Shown: positions 18,501 through 29,008, counted from the first letter of the stretch. The stretch: 64,000 bases of DNA from Beijerinckia mobilis (GCF_000745425.1 NZ_JQJH01000001.1:124001-188000); one strand, 5' to 3'. Notes: generated from the sequence alone by a model not told the origin. Made by a program: numbers and translations.

Positions 18501-19325
18501 ATGCCCGCCATGTCTGATCTTACACTTGCACCGCGTTTGGATAGCGCGGAGATTCCCCTACTCGCGGATGAGCTTCAGCGCGCAGCAATCACCCGCATAC
18601 CCTGTGCTCCCATTGCTGCGCGGCTGCCTGCGGGTGATCTCGAGGCTGCCTATGCCGTGCAGGAGATCGGCACGAACCGCGCGCTTGCCGAGGGCCGGAT
18701 TCTCTCTGGCCGCAAGATCGGGATCACTTCCAAAGCAGTGCAAAAGCAATTGGGTGTCGATCAGCCCGATTATGGCATGCTGTTCGATGACATGGGGGTA
18801 CCGGACGGCTGGGAGATCGCCCCTGATCGGCTCATCCAGCCCAAGGTCGAGGCGGAAATCGCTTTCGTGCTCGGTGCCGATCTCACGAGCGAGCATATAA
18901 CTCTCGCAGACGTAATGAGTGCCGTGGAATATGCTGTCGTTGCCATCGAGATTGTCGATTCACGGATCGCCGAATGGCGCATCGGTATCGTCGATACGAT
19001 TGCCGACAATGCATCATCCGGTCTTTACGTTCTCGGCAACCGGCCCCGCCGTCTCGATAGTCTCGATCTGCGGATGAGCGGCATGGCTATGTTCAATCGC
19101 GGCGAACTCGTTTCAAGCGGTGTCGGTGCTGCTTGCCTCGGCCACCCACTCAATGCTGTCTGGTGGTTGGCAAGGACCATGGTACGGGCCAATCGTCCCT
19201 TGCACGCGGGGGATACAGTCCTGTCAGGTGCACTTGGCCCTATGGTGGCTGTGAAATTTGGTGAGACTTATGAAGCCCATGTCGATGGCTTCGGCTCAGT
19301 ACGCGCTTGCTTCGCTGCCAACTAG
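18501..19325 (+). CDS. mhpD: 2-keto-4-pentenoate hydratase
   Basis: A 274-residue enzyme of the fumarylacetoacetase-like hydratase family. It adds water to 2-hydroxypenta-2,4-dienoate to give 4-hydroxy-2-oxopentanoate, the MhpE substrate. Family signatures include GRKIGITSKAVQKQLGVDQP, PKVEAEIAFVLG with metal-binding glutamates, and IADNASSGLYVLG. It starts three bases after mhpC stops, so the two are co-translated. MPAMSDL contains a second possible ATG at 18510. It completes the pathway split over two operons. IS relics begin within 50 bp downstream. Confidence 0.92.
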   Translation: MPAMSDLTLAPRLDSAEIPLLADELQRAAITRIPCAPIAARLPAGDLEAAYAVQEIGTNRALAEGRILSGRKIGITSKAVQKQLGVDQPDYGMLFDDMGVPDGWEIAPDRLIQPKVEAEIAFVLGADLTSEHITLADVMSAVEYAVVAIEIVDSRIAEWRIGIVDTIADNASSGLYVLGNRPRRLDSLDLRMSGMAMFNRGELVSSGVGAACLGHPLNAVWWLARTMVRANRPLHAGDTVLSGALGPMVAVKFGETYEAHVDGFGSVRACFAAN

Positions 19326-19369
19326 GGCTAAGACTGCTTACCTCGGCCTTGGGTCAGGCGTGGTGCTTG

Positions 19370-19735
19370 AGACGCTAGCTTTCGTCTCCCGTTTCGACGA
19401 TGTCGCAATGATGCGCGAACCGTCCTTGCCGGCGCGCACGCAAGCGCGGGAGATAGCGATGGCCTGATGCGTCTTGCCCGTGCCGGTTCCACAGATGAGA
19501 GCGACTTTGCGTGCAAGTCGATAAAGTCGCCCTGCTGGAGATCGCGCACCCGCCATTCGTTGATCGGTCTTCCGTCGAAGGCGAAGTCGTCAAGACCCTT
19601 GGCGGGCAGCAGTTTGGCAATCATCAGTTGGTATTTGATTGAGTGTATGTGCTTTTCACCGATTTCGGCGGCCAGCAGATCGCCCACGATATGCGGCGGA
19701 TCATGCTGACGTTGGACGCCGCCGGCCGCAGCCTA
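19370..19735 (-). pseudogene. IS21-family IstB (ATP-binding transposition helper) relic
   Basis: Minus-strand fragments match IstB. One frame reads HIVGDLLAAEIGEKHIHSIK, then YQLMIAKLLPAKGLDDFAF and DGRPINEWRVRDLQQGDF. A shifted frame continues with LICGTGTGKTHQAIAISRAC, the Walker A region. The two frames show a frameshift, and the C-terminal two thirds of the ATPase are missing. IstA was not found. The fragment marks an old insertion next to mhpD. Confidence 0.75.
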
Positions 19736-19740
19736 TCCGA

Positions 19741-19899
19741 TCAGGTGAAGAGGTCAATGACCTGATCGGATGGCTTCTCGGCGACGTCCTACCATCCATC
19801 AACCTTGCGCATCACGATCTCGCTGGAGGCTAGCAGTACCCCGAACAGCATGGAGACGGTTTCAGCGCAGGGCAGGATGGTCGGGGTCTTGATACGGCG
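19741..19899 (-). pseudogene. IS256-family transposase C-terminal relic
   Basis: Codons from 19899 downward read RRIKTPTILPCAETVSMLFG, then VLLASSEIVMRKVDGW, a stop, and DVAEKPSDQVIDL before TGA at 19741. This is the conserved end of one IS256 transposase group (RRIKTQT-LPSAETAAMLFWALLASGQI-MRKVDGWQTLA). Only about 50 codons remain, with one internal stop. It abuts the IstB relic and the sulfatase gene, giving a two-IS scar in under 600 bp. Confidence 0.65.
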
Positions 19900-19903
19900 C
19901 TAG

Positions 19904-22330
19904 CTACTGGAGCGACATCGCTCCAGCGGCTTCCTGGGCACGCAATTGCTGCTTCTCCTCTTCGCTCAAATTCTCAGGCTCTAGAACGACGAGGAACTTC
20001 TTGAGCGTGCCGTCGAAGGCGAACGGCATCTTGTCGGCGTACTCCTCCAGCACCGGGGTCCCGGTGTCCTCTCCGACATCGAAAGTTTCGTCGAGCGAGA
20101 AGCGCGAGCCGATAGTCTGCTCGACCCGTCCCTCGGCAACCTGCTTGCCGTCCACGAACAGGGTTCCGGTCCCACCCTTGCCGAAACCGCCACCGTCGTA
20201 CTTGAAGGAGAAGCGGATCGCGTGATCGCCCGGAGGGACCGGCTGGTCGCTGACGATCCGGTATTTGTGCCCGGGTTGATTGGAATAGGCGTATGCGAAT
20301 TCCGGCTTGCCGTCCTGCATCAATAGCGCCCAACCGCCGTAACGGCCGCCGATCGTAGCTAGAACGCCGTTCGATCCTCCGCCCTGCGGAATCGTCACGT
20401 CAGCCGCTATAGCCCAGGACTTGTTCTTGAAGTTCGGCGCCGAGCCCTCGGGTATGCGGATCATTCCCGGATAATAGGTGAACTCCGTTCGCCCGGCCGT
20501 CAGGCTCGGTCGGATCGCTGGATCGACACGAGATGCGAAGCTCGAATCCAAGGGGTAGACATTGTACTTCCTCGCCTCGGCGTCGAATACGCCCTGCAAT
20601 TCCTTTAGCTTGTCAGGGTTCAGAGCCGCCAAATTGTGCGCCTGGCTGAAATCCTCGCTGACGTGGTAAAGTTCCCATTTGAAGTCGTCAGGATTGGGCT
20701 CGTAACCGCTCGTTACCCAGGGCAAGCGCAGCGGCGTTGTGCTCGCCATCCAGCCGTCCTTGTAGATGGCCCGATTGCCGACCAGCTCGAAATACTGGGT
20801 CGAGTGGCGCGTCGGCGTAGTCGGGTCACCAAAGGTGTAAGCGAGGCTGGTTCCGTCCAGCGGCTGCTGCTTCACGCCGTCCATCTCTGTCGGTGGCGTG
20901 ACGCCCGTCGCCTCGTAGATCGTCGGCACGATGTCGATAACATGCGCGAACTGTGGGCGTATGGCGCCCACGTCTTTGATATGGCTGGGCCACGAGATCA
21001 CCAGACCATTGCGTGTGCCTCCGAAATGTGAAGCGACCTGCTTGGTCCATTGCATCGGCGCATCCATGGCATGCGCCCAGCCAACCGGATAGTGGTTGTA
21101 GGTCGTCGGTCCTCCCAGCTTGTCGATCATCGAGAGAAGAAACGGCAGACTCTCCTTGACGCCATTGGCCGCCGTGCCGACCTCGTTGGTGGTGCCTTGC
21201 AAAGAGCCTTCCGCACTCGCGCCGTTATCGCCCATGATGAAAATGATAAGCGTGTTATCGAGTTGACCTCCTTCCTTCACTGCCTGGATCACACGGCCGA
21301 TTTGGTTGTCGGCGTAGGATAGCGCGCCTGCGTAAACTTCCATCATGTGGGCGTAGAGACGCTTCTGATCCGCCGAGAGCGAGTCCCAGGCGGGAATCTG
21401 TTCTGGTCGCTTGGTCAGGTCGGTATTTCTGGGGACGATGCCGAGCTTGATCTGACGAGCCAGCGTCTCCTCACGAACCTTGTCCCATCCCTGATCGAAC
21501 TGGCCCTTGTATTTCGCGATCCAGTCCGCTGGGGCGTGGTGCGGCGCGTGCGCGGTGCCAGTCGCGTAATACAGAAACCATGGCTTGGTGGGCGCCAAAG
21601 TGTGTTGCATCCGCAGCCAATCGATCGCTTTGTCGGCCAGATCGTGATCCAGGATGTAGTCGGGCCTGCCCAAATACGGTTCGATGGGCCGGGTGTTCTC
21701 GAACAGTGCCGGATGCCACTGATCCGAGTCGCCGCCAATGAAGCCGTAGAAGTATTCGAAGCCCAGGCCGCTTGGCCACAAGTCAAAAGGCCCCGCCTGG
21801 CTCGACATCCAGTCCGGGACATTGTGCATCTTGCCGAACCACGAGGTATTGTATCCGTTCTCGCGCAACGCCTCGCCGATCGAACCAGCGCTCTTGGGGA
21901 CGAGTGAATTGTAACCCGGATAACCGGTGGCCATTTCTGTGATGACGCCACTCGCGACGCTATGATGGTTGCGCCCCGTGATCAGCGCCGCCCGGGTGGG
22001 CGAACAGAGGGCAGTCGTATGGAACGTGTTATAGCGCAATCCCGCATCCGCAAGTTGCTGGAATGTGGGCGTCTGAATCGGGCCGCCAAAGGTACTGCTC
22101 GCGCCGAACCCGACATCGTCCGTCAGGATTAGAAGAACATTGGGCGCCCCCTTCGGAGCCTCCACGCCCTTCGGAAAGTCCGGACGGGAGTCCTTCACCG
22201 TCCGTCCGATGACGCCCCCGAATGGCGGCTGCGGCTTCGGCAGCACGGTTTCCTGCGCTTGCGTCCCATAGATCGCGAGCCCGAAAAACGCGACGCATGT
22301 GGACGCTAGGCGGGTAATGATATGCCTCAT
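19904..22330 (-). CDS. Exported arylsulfatase-type sulfatase
   Basis: An 808-residue type I sulfatase that hydrolyses sulfate esters. The N-terminus is a signal peptide (MRHIITRLASTCVAFFGLAI, cleavage likely after TQA), so it acts in the periplasm or outside. The catalytic domain starts with NVLLILTDDVGFGASSTFGG, which holds two calcium-binding aspartates. The formylglycine motif C-S-P-T-R-A lies in TTALCSPTRAALITGR; this cysteine needs a sulfatase-maturing enzyme not seen in the window. The C-terminal 170 residues form a beta-rich LamG-like domain. GGAGGAAG precedes the ATG at 22330; the in-frame start at 22438 is rejected for lack of a site. It is flanked by IS relics on one side and an HsdR relic on the other, which suggests it arrived by transfer. 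Confidence 0.88.
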   Translation of the reverse strand: MRHIITRLASTCVAFFGLAIYGTQAQETVLPKPQPPFGGVIGRTVKDSRPDFPKGVEAPKGAPNVLLILTDDVGFGASSTFGGPIQTPTFQQLADAGLRYNTFHTTALCSPTRAALITGRNHHSVASGVITEMATGYPGYNSLVPKSAGSIGEALRENGYNTSWFGKMHNVPDWMSSQAGPFDLWPSGLGFEYFYGFIGGDSDQWHPALFENTRPIEPYLGRPDYILDHDLADKAIDWLRMQHTLAPTKPWFLYYATGTAHAPHHAPADWIAKYKGQFDQGWDKVREETLARQIKLGIVPRNTDLTKRPEQIPAWDSLSADQKRLYAHMMEVYAGALSYADNQIGRVIQAVKEGGQLDNTLIIFIMGDNGASAEGSLQGTTNEVGTAANGVKESLPFLLSMIDKLGGPTTYNHYPVGWAHAMDAPMQWTKQVASHFGGTRNGLVISWPSHIKDVGAIRPQFAHVIDIVPTIYEATGVTPPTEMDGVKQQPLDGTSLAYTFGDPTTPTRHSTQYFELVGNRAIYKDGWMASTTPLRLPWVTSGYEPNPDDFKWELYHVSEDFSQAHNLAALNPDKLKELQGVFDAEARKYNVYPLDSSFASRVDPAIRPSLTAGRTEFTYYPGMIRIPEGSAPNFKNKSWAIAADVTIPQGGGSNGVLATIGGRYGGWALLMQDGKPEFAYAYSNQPGHKYRIVSDQPVPPGDHAIRFSFKYDGGGFGKGGTGTLFVDGKQVAEGRVEQTIGSRFSLDETFDVGEDTGTPVLEEYADKMPFAFDGTLKKFLVVLEPENLSEEEKQQLRAQEAAGAMSLQ

Positions 22331-22434
22331 AATCTTCCTCCCATCGCGGAGCATTTTTTTCTGAGTGACGGCAGATGAGATTCGTAGGCGCGTATGTCCT
22401 GTCGCAAAGTGTATTGGAATTTGCGAACGCAGCC

Positions 22435-22960
22435 TCAAGCGTTTTTAGTATATCCGATCAGACGGAGAGTATCAATCGGCCCGCAGAATTGACCACGGAT
22501 CGGCGTCCAAAGTTGGCCCATTCGGACAAAGCTAGAGCTATAGCGCATACACTGGCGTAGCTGGCCAGTGGCGCGAAAGGCCTTGGCGATCTGGTCGCCG
22601 AGATCGATGCGATCCGTCGCGATGACGATGTATGCCGACGAGTACACAGTCACAATAGACTTGACCAATATCACCATCGTCGGGCTTTTGTCGGACCCTT
22701 GCATGTGCCAGACTACATCGCCTTGTCGGCAGGCCGCAGTGTCACGCTCATCGACGCGCTTCAGCAGCGTTTCGATAGTTGAGTCCTGTTGGTAACGTGC
22801 CACCTTCTTGTGGAGATGGTCGAACAGCATGTAGCGGCGCACAACCGCATGAACCACCGTGAAGCTTCATGTGCGGCGCGAAATCGAGGGCCACGCGCTT
22901 GCCCTCGACGGTTCCAAACGGCCTGGCCGGTTGATGACTTCTTAGGCGCAGCCGGACGGG
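22435..22960 (-). pseudogene. Type I restriction enzyme HsdR relic
   Basis: Minus-strand codons read KKVARYQQDSTIETLLKRVD, then GDVVWHMQGSDKSPTMVILV, then AYIVIATDRIDLGDQIAKAF. This matches the HsdR motor core (VARYQQY..., GGIIWHTQGSGKSLTMVFL, IVVVTDRxDLxxQL). The Walker A motif GSGKS has become GSDKS. The frame ends near 22435 far short of a 900+ residue HsdR, and the upstream part falls in another frame. No hsdM or hsdS is present. It is a dead fragment. Confidence 0.6.
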
Positions 22961-24008
22961 TCCTCGCACTCCTTCCGCACACTCAACAGCTTGCGCGGCG
23001 TTCTGACAGTGCCGTAGCCAGGATCATAGCTGTTTGCCGACAACATGAGCTTGCTTTGCTTGACAATTTCGAAAGGGAGACTCTCTGTAGGGCTCTTTGT
23101 ATAAACAGGATCTTCCCGATGTCGCCCCCTCGACCCACATTGAGGTCTGATCGTACTCGCGCATCGCGTTGACACAGCTGCGGCCGACTTGCCGCTGGCG
23201 CCGATATGGAGAGTGCAACGACAAGCTCAGAGTACTCAGCCGCGCTGCGATCGCCTCTTCGGCCGTCCTGAGCGCCACCCATTGGGGGGCGACTGCCGAG
23301 ATGGCAAGGCTCCGCCCTCTGCTCGTCCAGGTTCCGCCCAAGGACAGGCACGTGGTCGGTCGATCAACCGGCCGGGGCAGCATCATCGGCGATCCACCGG
23401 GCGTCATAGTCGTGGGTGCTTCGACCGGCAAAGCCGGGCATTCGCCACCTTGATCTCCGCCGGCGACGCAGCCTTGAGACAACAACAGATAGATGTCCCG
23501 GACGTCGTAATAGGCGTTCACGATCTGCAGCATGTCTTTAGCGGGCGTGGTCCAGCTACCCTGGAACTAACCCTTCTCGATTGAATACTCTGCGGCACGG
23601 AGCCCGGCGTCATCGACGCTATCGACCGTTCCGCCCACGGGATTGACTTGAGCGTTCAATCCACGGTGACTAGGTCCAAATCCAGGCGGTGGTCCAAGAA
23701 CTTGGCGCCGAACCGTTCGAATATCGTCCCGGGCACCACGATCGCGATTCCCGACAGTCAGTCAGTAGATATGTTCGGCGCGTTGTGCTGCTAGCATGAG
23801 AAAACAGGTACCTACAGTGTACAACTCATCTTAGTATTGATCCAAACGCTCGTGAATTGCACAAGCAATGGGGTCCGCCGCAGGCGGCGCATCAATCGAT
23901 CGGAGACACAGCCTTTCAGCAGCGCCCCATGGTCTGGGAAAAACATTCAGAAAACCACCGCCGGCTCTCCGAAGAACTACGATCTAATCCTCCAGCTTAT
24001 GTTGCCTG
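22961..24008. other. Decayed, unassigned DNA between HsdR relic and guaA
   Basis: About 1 kb without an intact gene. On the minus strand, codons near 23545-23470 read WTTPAKDMLQIVNAYYDVRD and then IYLLLSQGCVAGGDQGGECP, which looks protein-like but was not recognised. The continuation changes frame and ends near 22942 with SYDPGYGTVRTPRKLLSVRK. The pattern suggests one more broken gene. The stretch 23600-24000 shows nothing identifiable. Confidence 0.35.
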
Positions 24009-25607
24009 TCACTCCCACTCGATCGTTCCAGGCGGCTTGGACGTCACATCGTAGACAACGCGATTGATCCCCTGCACTTCATTGATAATTCTTGTTGCCG
24101 CTCGGCCGAGGAAATCCATTTCGAAAGAGTAGAAATCCGCCGTCATGCCGTCGACCGATGTTACTGCCCTTAGCGCGCAGACATATTCGTAAGTGCGGCC
24201 ATCCCCCATGACACCGACCGTCTGCACCGGCAGGAGCACCGCGAAGGCCTGCCAGATTTTGTCGTAGAGACCCGCCTTGCGGATCTCGTCGAGATAGATG
24301 GCATCGGCCTGCCGCAGAATGGCGAGTTTCTCATGTGTGACTCCGCCAGGGCAGCGGATGGCGAGGCCTGGCCCCGGGAAGGGATGGCGGCCGACGAAGA
24401 CTTCCGGCAGGCCGAGTTCGCGGCCGAGCTCGCGCACTTCATCCTTGAACAATTCGCGCAAGGGTTCGACGAGCTGCATGTTCATGCGTTCGGGCAGGCC
24501 GCCGACATTATGATGCGACTTGATTGTGACCGACGGTCCGCCGGTAAAGGAGACGCTCTCGATGACATCGGGATACAAGGTTCCCTGCCCGAGAAATTTC
24601 GGTTCCCCACGTCCGTCGGCGGCGATGGTTCTTGCTTCCGCCTCGAATGTTTCGATGAACAATTTGCCGATGATGCGGCGTTTCTGTTCGGGATCGGTGA
24701 TGCCGGCGAGTGCGCCAAGAAACAGGTCCTGCGCCTCCGCGTGGATCAGCGGTATGTTGTAATGGCCGCGAAACAGCCCGACGATCTCCTCGGCCTCGCC
24801 CTGGCGCAGCAAGCCGTGATCAACGAAGACACAGGTCAGACGGTCGCCAACGGCCTCATGGATCAGGAGCGCGGCGACGGCGGAATCGACGCCGCCCGAG
24901 AGGCCGCAAATGACACGGCCGTCACCGACCTTGGCCCTGATGGCGGCGATCGCCTCCTGACGAAAGGCGCGCATCGTCCAATCGCGCGAAAGACCCGCGA
25001 CTTTATGGACGAAATTCTCGATCAGTTTCGCGCCGTCCGGCGTATGCACTACTTCAAGATGAAACTGGACGCCATAATAGCGACGCGCTTCATCGGCCAT
25101 GACGGCCATCGCCTCCTGCCGCGAGGTCGCGGCACGGATGAAGCCTGGCGGTAGATCGGTCACCGTATCGCCGTGGCTCATCCAGACCGGATAGGTGCCT
25201 CCCTTTTCCCACACGCCATCAAACAGCGCGGTCGGCGCCAGAACCTCGACATCGGCGCGGCCGAATTCACGTGTCGCGCCAGCACCGACACGGCCGCCGA
25301 GCTGTACCGCCATCACCTGTTCGCCATAGCAGATACCAAGCACCGGAACCCCGGACTGGAAAATGGCCTCGGGCACACGCGGGGAACCGGCATCGAGCAC
25401 GGAAGCCGGTCCGCCCGAAAGGATCACCGCCTTGGGCGCCAGTGCGTCAAAGGCTCTGGCCGCCGACTGGAACGGCGCGATTTCGCAATAGACGCCTGTC
25501 TCCCTCACGCGGCGCGCGATCAATTGCGTGACCTGCGAACCGAAATCGATGATCAATACCTTGTCGTGATGGGTCACAATCTGCGGCAACGGATCGGCTT
25601 GGCTCAT
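24009..25607 (-). CDS. guaA: GMP synthase (glutamine-hydrolysing)
   Basis: A 532-residue enzyme that aminates XMP to GMP using glutamine and ATP. The class I amidotransferase domain comes first: [19 protein letters not shown], the nucleophile cysteine in GICYGEQ, and the His-Glu pair in [10 protein letters not shown]. The ATP-pyrophosphatase domain has the P-loop [11 protein letters not shown] near residue 230. The C-terminal dimerisation domain ends in [11 protein letters not shown], the invariant GuaA C-terminus. Length is normal. It stands alone on the minus strand at the edge of the scarred region. Confidence 0.97.
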   Translation of the reverse strand: MSQADPLPQIVTHHDKVLIIDFGSQVTQLIARRVRETGVYCEIAPFQSAARAFDALAPKAVILSGGPASVLDAGSPRVPEAIFQSGVPVLGICYGEQVMAVQLGGRVGAGATREFGRADVEVLAPTALFDGVWEKGGTYPVWMSHGDTVTDLPPGFIRAATSRQEAMAVMADEARRYYGVQFHLEVVHTPDGAKLIENFVHKVAGLSRDWTMRAFRQEAIAAIRAKVGDGRVICGLSGGVDSAVAALLIHEAVGDRLTCVFVDHGLLRQGEAEEIVGLFRGHYNIPLIHAEAQDLFLGALAGITDPEQKRRIIGKLFIETFEAEARTIAADGRGEPKFLGQGTLYPDVIESVSFTGGPSVTIKSHHNVGGLPERMNMQLVEPLRELFKDEVRELGRELGLPEVFVGRHPFPGPGLAIRCPGGVTHEKLAILRQADAIYLDEIRKAGLYDKIWQAFAVLLPVQTVGVMGDGRTYEYVCALRAVTSVDGMTADFYSFEMDFLGRAATRIINEVQGINRVVYDVTSKPPGTIEWE

Positions 25608-25912
25608 CGTGGGTTCCTGAAACAGGCCGGCGCGCTGGGCCGGAGACAGTGGCGTGGGTGGAGCAGAAAGAGGATGGACCGCCGCCCGACTGAAAACGCG
25701 GGCAACAAGCGCTGTTTCTGTAAACGCATCACATTTTTCCGGAAAGGTTTATCCGCCTTTCCAGATCATGTACGCACGCGGCGACCGTTCCGCCCGTCGA
25801 AACTGCCGGAAGGAACAGGGCTTTTCTAACCGGAGAGCGATTTGAAACAAGCCCGAACCGGCGGCAAAAAGGCTTCCCGCCACAATTTTCAGGGCTTCAG
25901 GGCGTGGCAGCG
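25608..25912. other. Intergenic gap, guaA promoter side
   Basis: About 305 bp between guaA and the FkbM-type gene, both on the minus strand. It should carry the guaA promoter and the 3' end of the FkbM gene. No gene and no strong hairpin plus T-run was found. Confidence 0.4.
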
Positions 25913-26773
25913 TCAACAGCGCTCGAAAATGCCCTTGCGTGCGGATTTGAGCAACGGCCGGTAATGGAGCGCGGCGACGCGCTCCCAAAATTCCTCGGCC
26001 AGTTGATCGGAGGCAAATTCAGCGAACAGAAAGCGTGGCCAGAGCGTTTCCGGCACGGCGCGCAGAAATGGGTCGAGAATGAGATTTTCAGCGCCCCCGA
26101 CATCGAGGCGCAGGACATCGATACGGTCGAGCTTTTCCTCCCACACCAGCGTGGCGAGGCTTTTGGTGGGAATTTTCACGCGCTCTTCCAGCAGCCTTTC
26201 CTTCGCTCCGCCGGCAACCCGGAACGCCCCGCGCGGCGGATCGATGATGAGCAGCATTTCCCCATCATGATCGGCGATGGCGCAGGCGAGCGCCTTGACC
26301 GTCGCAAAGGAATTCTGGCCGATGTTGAAAACGAGACGCTCGAATGTCTCGGGATTGGGTTCGATGGCGAGGATGCGCGCGGCCGCCCCTGTGGCAGCCG
26401 CGGCGAAAAGACTGTAGCCGCCGAAACCGGCGCCAATATCGATGAAGACCGCATCCTGCGGCATGCAGGCTTCAAGGCATCGCCGCTCTGCGGGGTCGAA
26501 ATATTGCGGAGTGAACAGAAGCCATTGATCGCGCAGGCTGTCATAGGGATAAAGCCGCATTCTCGCGCCGAGCGCCTCGACGTCGAGGGCGCGCCCTTTC
26601 ATGGCGCGGGCCGCCACGGATCGCACCAGAAAGGCACCTTTGCGTCCGGCCCAGCTCGGCGAAGCGCCGCGCGTCAGATTGAGAAGATGCGCCAAAGCCC
26701 CCTGCGGCGCATAACGGCCAAAATGCGACAGATCATTCTCCCCGGCCTGGGTCTTGGATATGTCGGACCGCAA
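25913..26773 (-). CDS. FkbM-family SAM-dependent methyltransferase
   Basis: A protein of about 286 residues with the FkbM methyltransferase domain. The SAM-binding core begins DAVFIDIGAGFGGYSLFAAA and continues with ILAIEPNPETFERLVFNI; later comes DRIDVLRLDVGGAENLILD, a conserved FkbM segment. Members O-methylate sugars, polyketides or lipids; no substrate can be given here. The start was placed at a TTG (26773) because GGGGGAGG lies nine bases upstream. An ATG at 26890 would add 39 polar, arginine-rich residues without such a site, but remains possible. It precedes guaA on the same strand with a 300-bp gap, so no operon is implied. Confidence 0.75.
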   Translation of the reverse strand: MRSDISKTQAGENDLSHFGRYAPQGALAHLLNLTRGASPSWAGRKGAFLVRSVAARAMKGRALDVEALGARMRLYPYDSLRDQWLLFTPQYFDPAERRCLEACMPQDAVFIDIGAGFGGYSLFAAAATGAAARILAIEPNPETFERLVFNIGQNSFATVKALACAIADHDGEMLLIIDPPRGAFRVAGGAKERLLEERVKIPTKSLATLVWEEKLDRIDVLRLDVGGAENLILDPFLRAVPETLWPRFLFAEFASDQLAEEFWERVAALHYRPLLKSARKGIFERC

Positions 26774-27323
26774 AATGTGAAACCTCCCCCGCACTCGCTC
26801 TTGACCAATCTTTTCGCCAACCGGATTTTCGCCCGTCTGCTTACGTTCTTCCGTTAGTGTCAGCTGTCTATCGTGCGCCCTCTGTCGCAAGGACTGCCCG
26901 CGCCAGTCTATCGAGCAATTCGGGAATTTTGGCGGGTGATCCGCAACCTGTCCAGAATATCCCCTTCAAAAATGCTTACAATTCGAATAATTTCAGGAGC
27001 GTCCGGTCGGAACTCCCATTCCCGCCAAGGATCACGATCAGGACAGTGCGGTTCGGTTGCACAGCCCCTGCGGGCCGACCCGATCCCTTCAGACATCGGG
27101 CAGTCCTTGCGCGGATCGCCTCTTTTCCGAAACGGCGCGGCTGCTTATGTTGGCAACCATATCGAACATTTTCGTTTGGATGCGCGGCTGCCGCTCCGCC
27201 AGGGCCGCTCACCGGTAAAGTGCGGAATAACGCCGAAATGGCCCGTTTTCAGCGGCTCGTTCCAGCGATATTCTACCGCAAGGCCGCCGTTCATCCGCAT
27301 GCCAATCAGTCAGGATTACCACC
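26774..27323. other. Divergent intergenic region before map
   Basis: About 550 bp between the minus-strand FkbM-type gene and plus-strand map. Short open frames here lack protein-like composition. It must hold both promoters. No RNA gene or repeat was recognised. Confidence 0.4.
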
Positions 27324-28157
27324 ATGACCTTCATCGATGCCGTGGAAAGCGCGGGCCGCAAGACTGGCCATATCAAGCTGCACGGGCCCGAGGCCTTTGA
27401 AGGCATGCGCAAGGCCGGCCGTCTCGCCGCCGAAGCACTGGACCTTATGAACGATCTCGTGCGGCCGGGCCTGCCGACGGAGGCCATCGATAAATTCGTC
27501 TATGAATTCGCCATGGACAATGACGCCTACCCGGCGCCGCTCGATTATCGCGGCTATCGCAAATCCGTCTGCACCTCAATCAACCACGTGGTCTGCCACG
27601 GTATCCCTGACAATAAAGGCATGCGCGAAGGCGATATCGTCAATATCGACGTCACCTTCATCAAGGACGGCTGGCATGGCGATTCGAGCCGAATGTATTA
27701 TGTCGGCGAGGTCTCGCGCCGCGCCCAGAGGCTCGTGGAGACCACTTATGAATGCCTGATGCGCGGCATCGGCGTCGTGCGTCCCGGCGCGACGACCGGC
27801 GACATCGGCGCCGCGATCCAGGAATATGCCGAGGCCGAGCGCTGCTCCGTCGTGCGCGATTTCTGTGGCCATGGGCTTGGCCGCCTGTTCCATGACGAGC
27901 CGAACATCCTGCATTACGGCCGCCGCGGCGATGGCATCGTGCTCAAGGCGGGCATGTTCTTCACCATCGAGCCGATGATTAATCTCGGCCGGCCGCATGT
28001 CAAAATTCTCGCCGACGGCTGGACCGCCGTCACCCGCGACAGGTCGCTCTCAGCACAATTCGAACATGCGATCGGCGTCACCGAAACCGGCTGTGAAATC
28101 TTCACCCTCTCGCCGCGCGGCCTGCATCATCCTCCCTTTCAGCCTGCTGGCGTATGA
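27324..28157 (+). CDS. map: Methionine aminopeptidase, type I
   Basis: A 277-residue metallopeptidase that removes the initiator methionine from new proteins. The pita-bread fold ligands are recognisable: [10 protein letters not shown] with a catalytic histidine, [19 protein letters not shown] with metal-binding aspartates, [15 protein letters not shown] with the metal-binding histidine, and FTIEPMI with a metal-binding glutamate. Length fits type I enzymes. The stop overlaps the start of radC by four bases (ATGA), a conserved alphaproteobacterial pair. Confidence 0.96.
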   Translation: MTFIDAVESAGRKTGHIKLHGPEAFEGMRKAGRLAAEALDLMNDLVRPGLPTEAIDKFVYEFAMDNDAYPAPLDYRGYRKSVCTSINHVVCHGIPDNKGMREGDIVNIDVTFIKDGWHGDSSRMYYVGEVSRRAQRLVETTYECLMRGIGVVRPGATTGDIGAAIQEYAEAERCSVVRDFCGHGLGRLFHDEPNILHYGRRGDGIVLKAGMFFTIEPMINLGRPHVKILADGWTAVTRDRSLSAQFEHAIGVTETGCEIFTLSPRGLHHPPFQPAGV

Positions 28158-29008
28158 CCAAAAGCCGCATCTCCCGCGGATCGTCTGGCCACACTCCGGA
28201 GACGGTCTCCGGAGTGCTGGAAGCCGCTCAGCCTCTAATGACTGAACCGGGCCGCTTCCCGGAGGCGGAAACCGATGGGGAGGCAAATACAAGTCTCACT
28301 GGTGCCTCTCCGGGGAAGAGCCGCGGCGCGGCGGCGAAACCGCATTATCACGGGCACCGGGAACGTCTGCGCGAGAGGTTTCGCAATGCGGGTGCAGCGG
28401 CGCTCGCCGATTACGAACTGGTCGAACTACTGCTGTTTCGCGCCATTCCACGCGGCGATATGAAACCCCTCGCCAAGGCGCTTGTCGACCATTTCGGCAG
28501 CTTCGCGGAGGTGATCGCGGCTCATCCCGACCGGCTGGCCGAGTTCAAGGGCGTCGGCGATGCGGTCATCACGGAATTCAAGATTGTCGAAGCCGCCGCC
28601 ATCCGCTGCAGCCGGCCCTCGGTGCGGCGCCGGCAGACCCTTTCAAGCTTCTCGGCGCTCATCGATTATTGCCGTATCGCCATGGCCAAGCTCGAGCGCG
28701 AACAATTCCGCGTTCTCTTCCTCGACCGCAAGAACGGGCTGATCGCCGACGAAGTGCAGGGCGAAGGCACTGTCGATCACGCGCCGGTCTATCCGCGCGA
28801 AATCATGCGGCGGGCACTCGAGCTTGGCGCCTCCGCCCTCATTCTCGTGCATAATCATCCCTCCGGCGATCCGACACCTTCGCGGGAGGACATTGCCATG
28901 ACCCAGCAGATCGCGGCGCTGGGCAAGGGTCTCGAGATCAGCGTCCACGACCATCTCATCATCGGCCGGCAAGGCCATGTGAGCCTCAAGAGCCTGCAAT
29001 TGTTTTGA
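28154..29008 (+). CDS. radC: RadC-family JAB-domain protein
   Basis: A 284-residue member of the RadC family. It has a helix-hairpin-helix region ([39 protein letters not shown]) and then a JAB metalloprotease-like domain with the motif [20 protein letters not shown] that binds zinc. The first 60 or so residues are a low-complexity extension of the usual length of about 225. Despite the name, a role in DNA repair is not established for the family. It is translationally coupled to map. Confidence 0.92.
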   Translation: MTKSRISRGSSGHTPETVSGVLEAAQPLMTEPGRFPEAETDGEANTSLTGASPGKSRGAAAKPHYHGHRERLRERFRNAGAAALADYELVELLLFRAIPRGDMKPLAKALVDHFGSFAEVIAAHPDRLAEFKGVGDAVITEFKIVEAAAIRCSRPSVRRRQTLSSFSALIDYCRIAMAKLEREQFRVLFLDRKNGLIADEVQGEGTVDHAPVYPREIMRRALELGASALILVHNHPSGDPTPSREDIAMTQQIAALGKGLEISVHDHLIIGRQGHVSLKSLQLF

